This document shows, one piece after another, positions 7,244 to 12,023 of a DNA stretch of 12,023 nt. This stretch comes from an uncultured Lachnospiraceae bacterium (lineage in GTDB: Bacteria > Bacillota_A > Clostridia > Lachnospirales > Lachnospiraceae): the NCBI GenBank assembly GCA_910588595.1, contig CAJUQU010000101.1, positions 1 through 12,023 on the forward strand, read 5' to 3'. The notes beneath the pieces are model-generated. The model ran no database searches. It saw only the letters and a program-made list of their open reading frames with translations, and was not told the origin of the DNA. Made by a program: the position numbers and the translations under genes. How positions within the stretch are numbered: position 1 is the stretch's first letter; every line of letters starts with the position of its first letter.

Positions 7244-7272
7244 TTGATAATATCGACAAGTTGCACTATACT
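7244..7272 (+). promoter_or_regulatory. Promoter of the fusion reductase gene
   Basis: TTGATA (7244-7249) and TATACT (7267-7272) are separated by 17 bases. It sits after the iscU terminator, so the reductase has its own transcript with a leader of about 47 bases. The sequence over and after the -10 (TATACTATTAGGTAA) loosely recalls the right half of IscR sites, but not convincingly. Confidence 0.75.
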
Positions 7273-7325
7273 ATTAGGTAAGCGTAACACCAAGACAGCG
7301 CAAAATATCCAAAGGAGGATGAAGG

Positions 7326-9893
7326 ATGAAGTATGTGATCTTAGGCGGGGCGGCAGCCGGTACAAAAGCAGCGGCGAAAATAAAGCGCCTTGACAGGCAG
7401 GCGGAGGTGCTGATCTTCACAAAGGGTGCAGATATTTCCTACGCGGGCTGCGGGCTCCCCTACTATATCGGCGGTGATATCGCCTCGCGGGAGGCATTGA
7501 TCGTGAATACACCAGACAAATATGAAGGGCTTACAGGGGCGAAGGTGGAGATCTGCTGTGAGGCCATCGGTGTTGACAGTGATAGAAAAGAAGTGTCCAT
7601 ACGGCGCATGGGCGGCAGTGTTTTTTCGGAAACATATGACAGATTGGTCATTGCGACCGGAGCGGAGCCCTTTGTTCCTCCAGTGGACGGTGTGGGACTT
7701 TCGGGGGTATTCGAAGTGCGCACACCGGATGACGCGGTGACGATCCGCGAGTATGCACAGGTCAGAAAGTGCCGCAAAGCGGTTGTCTGCGGGGCTGGTT
7801 TTATCGGGCTCGAGGTGGCAGAAAACCTGGCGGCTTCCATGGATGTGGTTGTGATCGATGCAGCGCCCCAGATCATGCCAAATGCGTTTGACAAGGACAT
7901 GGCGGAATATGCGAAACGCAGGATCAAGGAAAACGGTATTCGCGTGCTCACATCGATGAGCCTCAAAGGGATCAACGGAGAAGATCATGTGGAGAGCGTC
8001 AACACGGACAGCGGCGTTCTGGCAGCCGATATCGTGATCCTGGCGATCGGTGTGCGTCCGGCGACGGCATTCCTGAAGGATTCAGGGATCGAGATGTTCA
8101 AGGGCACTGTGATCGTGGACGCGAATATGCAGACAAACATTCCGGATATCTATGCAGTTGGTGACTGTGTAATGGTAAAGAATGCGATCACAGACAAGCC
8201 GCAATGGTCGACCATGGGTTCGACGGCAAATCTTGCAGCCCGCGCGATGGCAAAGAAAATGTACGATCAGGGACCTGGTTATGGCGGCTGTCTCGGGACG
8301 GGTGTCGTGCGGCTGCTTCCGACGTTGAACGGGGGACGGACAGGGCTCACGCAGGAACAGGCATCAGCTGCGGGCATCGATGCGACATCCGTCGTCTGTG
8401 TCCTCGATGACAAGGCGCACTACTATCCGGGAGCATCGTCCTTTATCATCAAGCTGACCGCGGAGACAGCAAGCCGCAGGATTCTGGGGATCCAGGTACT
8501 TGGATCGGGAGCTGTCGACAAGATGGTCGACATCGCCGTGACAGGAATTTATCAGAAAATGAAGCTGGACGATTTCGAAACGATGGATTTCGCTTATGCA
8601 CCGCCGTTTTCCACGGCGATCCATCCGTTTGTCACAGCGTGCTACATACTGGAGAATAAGCTCGACGGCGTGATCGACAGCATGAGTCCGTCGGAGTATG
8701 CTTCCGGTGCGGCAAAAGATCACACCGTGATCGACGCACTGCCGGCTCCGGCGATCCCCAATGCGCGCTGGATCGATCTGTCCAAAGTAACAGAACCGAT
8801 CGAGGGGCTCGACAGAGATGCGAAACTGCTTCTTGTCTGTGCGAAAGGAAAGAGAGGCTATTTTCTGCAGAACCGCCTAAAGGCGCTGGGATATACGAAC
8901 ACACTTGTCCTGGAGGGCGGCATTACATTCAACGAGGTGCGGGTGCCGCGCAGCGGGAAGAAGCTCTCCCCGGAGGAGATCAAGCGCGTGAAGGGGCTTG
9001 GCTGCCTGCAGGATAAGCGCTATGACGATATCTTTAATGTGCGTGTGATCACGAGAAACGGTAAGATCACAGCGGAGGAACAGAAAAAGATCGCGGAGGC
9101 TGCGGAGCGGTTTGGCACAGGCGAGGTGACGATGACCACACGTCTGACACTGGAGATCCAGGGCGTTTCGTATGACAAGATCGACGATGTGCGCGAGTTT
9201 CTGGCAGAGGCAGGGCTGGAGACGGGCGGCACAGGCTCCAAAGTACGCCCGGTCGTATCCTGCAAGGGAACAACATGTCAGTATGGATTGATCGACACTT
9301 TCGGACTTTCGCAGAGAATGCACGACTTGTATTTTAAGGGGTATAATGACGTGGCACTGCCGCACAAGTTCAAGATCGCAGTCGGCGGATGTCCGAACAA
9401 CTGTGTGAAACCGGATCTGAACGATCTGGGGATCGTCGGACAGCGCGTGCCGGAGATCGACCTGTCAAAATGCCGCGGCTGTAAAGTGTGCCAGGTGGAG
9501 ACGGGCTGCCCGATCCATGTGGCGCAGATGGCGGACGGAAAGATCCATATCGATGCGGGAGCCTGCAACCACTGCGGCAGATGTATCGGCAAATGTCCGT
9601 TTGGCGCAGTCAGTGAATCCGCAGCAGGATATCGGATCTACATCGGAGGACGCTGGGGAAAGAAGGTGGCGCAGGGACATATGCTGGATAAGATCTTCAC
9701 TTCCGAGGAGGAGGTCATCGATATGGCGGAGCGCGCAATCCTGTTCTTCCGCGATGAGGGACTTTCTGGTGAGCGTTTCGCGGACACGATCGACAGGCTT
9801 GGTTTTGACTATGTCCAGGATAAGCTGCTCAACAGCAAGATCGACCGCGAACAGGTTTTAAAGAAGACCGTGGTAGGCGGGGCGACCTGTTAG
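7326..9893 (+). CDS. Fusion oxidoreductase: CoA-disulfide-reductase-like flavoprotein, rhodanese, siroheme sulfite-reductase-like module and 2x[4Fe-4S] ferredoxin
   Basis: The 855-residue product holds four modules. Residues 1-450 are a flavin disulfide reductase of the CoA-disulfide reductase/NADH oxidase type: FAD loop GGAAAG (7-12), redox cysteine C42 in SYAGCGLPYY, NAD(P) loop CGAGFIGLEVAE (155-166), FAD site AVGDC (277-281) and an active-site-like tyrosine Y424. Residues about 455-540 are rhodanese-like with C505 in CAKGKRG. Residues about 570-705 match the sulfite/nitrite reductase ferredoxin-like half-domain plus siroheme-[4Fe-4S] site: C646, C651, C689 and C693. Residues about 712-760 carry two cluster motifs, C716/719/722/728 and C747/750/753/757. 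Electrons could flow from NAD(P)H via FAD or ferredoxin clusters to a siroheme that reduces sulfite or persulfide-derived sulfur; the substrate is inferred. AGGAGG at 7313-7318 is seven bases before the ATG. The first two modules resemble CoADR-rhodanese and Npsr-type persulfide reductases. Annotation pipelines would probably just say FAD-dependent oxidoreductase. Confidence 0.88.
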   Translation: MKYVILGGAAAGTKAAAKIKRLDRQAEVLIFTKGADISYAGCGLPYYIGGDIASREALIVNTPDKYEGLTGAKVEICCEAIGVDSDRKEVSIRRMGGSVFSETYDRLVIATGAEPFVPPVDGVGLSGVFEVRTPDDAVTIREYAQVRKCRKAVVCGAGFIGLEVAENLAASMDVVVIDAAPQIMPNAFDKDMAEYAKRRIKENGIRVLTSMSLKGINGEDHVESVNTDSGVLAADIVILAIGVRPATAFLKDSGIEMFKGTVIVDANMQTNIPDIYAVGDCVMVKNAITDKPQWSTMGSTANLAARAMAKKMYDQGPGYGGCLGTGVVRLLPTLNGGRTGLTQEQASAAGIDATSVVCVLDDKAHYYPGASSFIIKLTAETASRRILGIQVLGSGAVDKMVDIAVTGIYQKMKLDDFETMDFAYAPPFSTAIHPFVTACYILENKLDGVIDSMSPSEYASGAAKDHTVIDALPAPAIPNARWIDLSKVTEPIEGLDRDAKLLLVCAKGKRGYFLQNRLKALGYTNTLVLEGGITFNEVRVPRSGKKLSPEEIKRVKGLGCLQDKRYDDIFNVRVITRNGKITAEEQKKIAEAAERFGTGEVTMTTRLTLEIQGVSYDKIDDVREFLAEAGLETGGTGSKVRPVVSCKGTTCQYGLIDTFGLSQRMHDLYFKGYNDVALPHKFKIAVGGCPNNCVKPDLNDLGIVGQRVPEIDLSKCRGCKVCQVETGCPIHVAQMADGKIHIDAGACNHCGRCIGKCPFGAVSESAAGYRIYIGGRWGKKVAQGHMLDKIFTSEEEVIDMAERAILFFRDEGLSGERFADTIDRLGFDYVQDKLLNSKIDREQVLKKTVVGGATC

Positions 9894-9996
9894 GATCCGC
9901 AGAAAAAGTACATATCGAGTCGTGGCACGTCATGAGCCCGGTATGTTTAGAATAAAGATAGTACATATAAAAATGCAAAACAGGAGGGACAAAGAA
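9894..9996 (+). promoter_or_regulatory. Intergenic region with weak promoter before pfp
   Basis: A TATAAA (9966-9971) could serve as a -10, but I find no good -35 at the right distance. No terminator hairpin with a T-tract follows the reductase gene, so pfp may be partly transcribed by readthrough. AGGAGG at 9982-9987 is the pfp ribosome binding site. Confidence 0.3.
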
Positions 9997-11238
9997 ATGG
10001 AGAAGAAACGCAATATTATAGTAGGACAGTCGGGCGGTCCGACATCCGTGATCAATTCCAGTCTTGCCGGTGTGTACAAGACTGCAAAAGAGAGAGGATT
10101 TCACAAAGTGTACGGTATGCTCCACGGGATTCAGGGATTTCTGGATGAACAGTATGTGGATCTGTCCACACAGATCCATTCTGACATGGATATCGAACTC
10201 CTAAAGCGGACACCGTCGGCTTTTTTGGGCTCCTGCCGCTACAAACTGCCGGAGATCCACGAGAATCTCGAAATATACGAGAAAATATTTCAGATATTGG
10301 ATAAACTCGATATTGAGACATTTATCTACATTGGCGGGAACGACTCCATGGACACGATCAAGAAATTGTCTGACTATGCGATCATAAAAGGTCACTCGCA
10401 GAAGTTCCTGGGTGTGCCAAAGACGATCGACAACGATCTCGCACTCACGGACCACACGCCCGGATTCGGAAGTGCTGCAAAGTATATCGCAGCGTCCACA
10501 AAAGAAGTGATCCGCGATGCATTGGGACTTACGTATCACAAGGATATGATCACCGTCATCGAAGTGATGGGGCGCAATGCGGGATGGCTGACCGGGGCGA
10601 CAGCGCTTGCCAGGACAGAGGAGTGTGAAGGCCCTGATCTGATCTATCTCCCGGAGATCTCTTTTGACATTGACAAATTCCTGAAAAAAGTACAGGAGCT
10701 GCTGAAAAAGAAAGAGTCCGTCGTTGTGGCAGTCTCCGAAGGGATCAAGCTAGCTGATGGCAGATATGTCTGCGAACTTTCCGGTGGAGCCGATTATGTC
10801 GATGCGTTCGGACATAAGCAGCTTCAGGGAACTGCCGCGTATCTGGCAGGGTTCTTAGGCGCGGAGATCGGCTGCAAGACGCGGAGCATCGAGTTCTCCA
10901 CACTGCAGAGAAGTGCGTCCCACATGGCATCGCGCGTCGATGTCGACGAGGCATTTATGGTAGGAGGCGCTGCGGTCAAGGCTGCAGACGAGGGCGACAC
11001 GGGCAAGATGGTTGTCATCGACCGCGTGTCAGATGATCCGTACATGAGTGCTGCCGGCATCTATGACGTGCACCGCATCGCAAACAATGAGAAACTGGTC
11101 CCGAGAAACTGGGTGAACAAGGAGGGGAACTACGTGACAGAAGAGTTTGTCAACTACATTGAACCGCTGATCCGTGGCGACTACCAGCCGTTTATGGTCA
11201 ACGGTCTGCCCCAGCACCTGGTTTTGCGGATGAAGTAG
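9997..11238 (+). CDS. pfp: Pyrophosphate-dependent 6-phosphofructokinase
   Basis: This enzyme phosphorylates fructose 6-phosphate to the 1,6-bisphosphate in glycolysis, probably with PPi and reversibly. The 413-residue protein has the family start IIVGQSGGPTSVIN, GGNDS (113-117), PKTIDND (141-147, catalytic D145) and MGRNAGW (191-197). D116 replaces the glycine equivalent to E. coli PfkA G104, and K142 replaces the equivalent of G124; in this family these two changes mark PPi rather than ATP use. An in-frame ATG exists 75 bases upstream at 9922, but AGGAGG (9982-9987) sits nine bases before 9997, and the conserved N-terminus starts there, so 9997 is preferred. Only 12 bases separate it from the next gene, implying co-transcription. 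The donor assignment rests on residues and has not been measured. Confidence 0.92.
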   Translation: MEKKRNIIVGQSGGPTSVINSSLAGVYKTAKERGFHKVYGMLHGIQGFLDEQYVDLSTQIHSDMDIELLKRTPSAFLGSCRYKLPEIHENLEIYEKIFQILDKLDIETFIYIGGNDSMDTIKKLSDYAIIKGHSQKFLGVPKTIDNDLALTDHTPGFGSAAKYIAASTKEVIRDALGLTYHKDMITVIEVMGRNAGWLTGATALARTEECEGPDLIYLPEISFDIDKFLKKVQELLKKKESVVVAVSEGIKLADGRYVCELSGGADYVDAFGHKQLQGTAAYLAGFLGAEIGCKTRSIEFSTLQRSASHMASRVDVDEAFMVGGAAVKAADEGDTGKMVVIDRVSDDPYMSAAGIYDVHRIANNEKLVPRNWVNKEGNYVTEEFVNYIEPLIRGDYQPFMVNGLPQHLVLRMK

Positions 11239-11250
11239 GGAGGAAAGGAT

Positions 11251-11688
11251 ATGCAGTTCGAAAAATTGCAAAAGGACATGATAGCGGCGATGAAGGCAAG
11301 GGATAAGGTGCGCAAGGACGCTCTTTCCGCGCTTGTATCGGCTGCGAAAAAGGCGGCGATCGATGAGGGCTGCCGCGACAATATCAGCGAGGAGATCGTG
11401 GATCGCGTGATCTTGAAGGAGATCAAGTCCGTAAAGGAACAGCTTGACACCTGTCCAGACTCCAGGCAGGATCTGAGACAGGAGTATCAGGCAAGGTATG
11501 ATATCTTTCAGGAGTACGCGCCGCAGATGATGTCGGCGGCGGAGGTGGAGGCATTCATCACAGAGAGATTTGCCGACATCGTTTCAGGGAAAAATAAAGG
11601 ATTGATCATGAAAAACGTGATGCCTGAACTGAAGGGTAAAGCGGACGGCAGTGTGATCAGCCAGGTTGTTGCCAGACTCTGTGAATAG
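11251..11688 (+). CDS. yqeY: GatB/YqeY domain protein
   Basis: This small helical protein belongs to the YqeY family, which shares the tRNA-binding tail domain of the GatB amidotransferase subunit. The 145-residue length is normal for stand-alone YqeY. Recognisable segments are the N-terminal helix MIAAMKARDKVRKDALSALV (10-29), the central YQARYDIFQEYAPQMMSAAE block (84-103), and the C-terminal GLIMKNVMPELKGKADGSVI region (120-139), which is the most conserved part of the family. A GGGAGG ribosome binding site ends seven bases before the ATG and overlaps the pfp stop. The cellular role of YqeY is not established; a link to tRNA or amidotransferase function is only inferred from the domain. 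It is the last gene of the pfp unit. Confidence 0.88.
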   Translation: MQFEKLQKDMIAAMKARDKVRKDALSALVSAAKKAAIDEGCRDNISEEIVDRVILKEIKSVKEQLDTCPDSRQDLRQEYQARYDIFQEYAPQMMSAAEVEAFITERFADIVSGKNKGLIMKNVMPELKGKADGSVISQVVARLCE

Positions 11689-11704
11689 AGCGCAATACAG
11701 TGAT

Positions 11705-11749
11705 TTGAGGACGTATGAAATGGAACCGTTTCATTTCATACGTCCTTAA
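11705..11749 (+). terminator. Long hairpin after yqeY, probable terminator with poor T-tract
   Basis: AGGACGTATGAAATGGAA (11708-11725) pairs with TTTCATTTCATACGTCCT (11729-11746) over 18 bp with one G-U pair and a CCG loop. Pairing extends about three more base pairs outward. What follows is TAATAAT rather than a run of T, so it may be a weak or factor-assisted terminator, a transcript-stabilising stem or a mobile palindromic element. Confidence 0.55.
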
Positions 11750-11809
11750 TAATCTGCACATGTAATACACAAATGGCAGATGCGGACTACAACAAGAACA
11801 GGAGTTATA

Positions 11810-11838
11810 TTGACGCATGAAACCGCTAGTAGTATAAT
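11810..11838 (+). promoter_or_regulatory. Strong sigma-A promoter
   Basis: TTGACG (11810-11815) and a perfect TATAAT (11833-11838) are separated by 17 bases. Transcription would begin near 11845 and run out of the window. Confidence 0.85.
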
Positions 11839-11953
11839 ATTTGTAACTATTCAGTACCTTCGTGGACATTATTGTTTTAATGGATCGGTGCAAGTCAGAC
11901 AGCAAGAAGTTTTATGGATAGGGAAGATTCACAGGTACGGGGGGAGATTCTTA

Positions 11954-11983
11954 ATGAAAAAAAGGAAAGGTGATAGTCAATAA
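11954..11983 (+). CDS. Nine-residue leader-like ORF
   Basis: The ORF reads MKKRKGDSQ and then TAA. A GGGGGGAG purine run ends seven bases before the ATG, and a strong promoter lies about 115 bases upstream. The basic KKRK start and tiny size suggest a regulatory leader peptide for a gene beyond the window end. The same frame is open upstream to an ATG at 11780, but that start lies before the promoter, so the longer version is unlikely. The short length makes chance a serious alternative. Confidence 0.35.
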   Translation: MKKRKGDSQ

Positions 11984-11995
11984 CTGTGTTGGCAT

Positions 11996-12007
11996 TACTT
12001 TAAAGTA
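11996..12007. repeat. Perfect 12-bp palindrome
   Basis: TACTTTAAAGTA is its own reverse complement. It lies 12 bases after the mini-ORF stop and could be a protein-binding site or chance. Confidence 0.35.
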
Positions 12008-12023
12008 TTACTAACTTATAGTC

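Larger units (their letters stand above)
11750..12023 (+). other. Non-coding 3' region of the window
   Basis: No full gene is visible. The region contains a near-consensus promoter (11810-11838), about 110 bases of apparently untranslated leader, a nine-codon ORF (11954-11983) and a 12-bp palindrome (11996-12007). It is most likely the leader of a gene beyond the window end, or a small RNA gene. It does not match any riboswitch class I can recall. Confidence 0.5.

Noticed and set aside
6697..7365. Reverse-strand open frame of 222 codons over iscU and the next promoter
   Set aside because: It runs through a clear terminator and promoter, lies opposite a certain iscU, and its translation looks like no protein family.
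7341..7988. Reverse-strand open frame of 215 codons inside the fusion reductase
   Set aside because: It is a shadow frame opposite a well-supported gene, with a His/Cys/Arg-rich composition and no recognisable domain.
9922..9996. Upstream ATG giving pfp 25 extra residues
   Set aside because: No ribosome binding site precedes it, and AGGAGG at 9982-9987 points to 9997, where the conserved N-terminus starts.
11881..11940. Resemblance of CGGTGCAAGTC to a cobalamin riboswitch core
   Set aside because: The order and the remaining conserved boxes of that riboswitch are missing, so the match is superficial.
11780..11983. A 67-codon open frame at the window end
   Set aside because: Its start lies before a strong promoter, and the -35 and -10 sit inside the frame; only its last nine codons have a usable start and ribosome binding site.

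Overview
The window looks like chromosomal DNA of an anaerobic Firmicute, most likely a Clostridia/Lachnospiraceae-type gut bacterium. The grounds are purine-rich AGGAGG ribosome binding sites before most genes, sigma-A-type promoters with 17-bp spacers, a compact iscR-iscS-iscU cluster without hscBA/fdx, a pyrophosphate-type phosphofructokinase, and a long flavin/rhodanese/siroheme/ferredoxin fusion protein. The lineage is inferred, not measured. The first 38 bases are not biological: they match the Illumina read-1 adapter, so the window begins at an untrimmed contig end and the first gene is cut there.

Layout, all genes on the + strand. (1) 39-4804: a tightly packed three-gene transporter operon made of an ABC ATPase (5' end missing), a membrane-anchored protein with a Pro-rich repeat segment and a large outside domain, and an ABC-2-like permease built from one full and one shortened half. 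(2) 4856-7222: iron-sulfur assembly unit iscR, iscS, iscU, with its own promoter, an unusual 187-base gap between iscR and iscS, and a clean UUCG-loop terminator at the end. (3) 7244-9893: a separately promoted 855-residue fusion reductase combining a CoA-disulfide/NADH-oxidase-like flavoprotein, a rhodanese-like domain, a siroheme-type sulfite/nitrite reductase module and two [4Fe-4S] ferredoxin motifs. (4) 9997-11688: a PPi-dependent phosphofructokinase followed 12 bases later by a YqeY-family protein. (5) 11689-12023: a non-coding tail with a long hairpin, a near-consensus promoter, a nine-codon leader-like ORF and a palindrome; the gene it serves lies outside the window.

How the parts may work together: IscS mobilises cysteine sulfur onto IscU under likely IscR feedback control. 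The neighbouring fusion enzyme needs several Fe-S clusters and probably handles persulfide, polysulfide or sulfite, so the middle of the window reads as a sulfur and Fe-S neighbourhood. That link is inferred from gene order and domains. The best candidate for unusual biology is the four-module reductase. Secondary points are the iscR-iscS gap and the 3' leader region.
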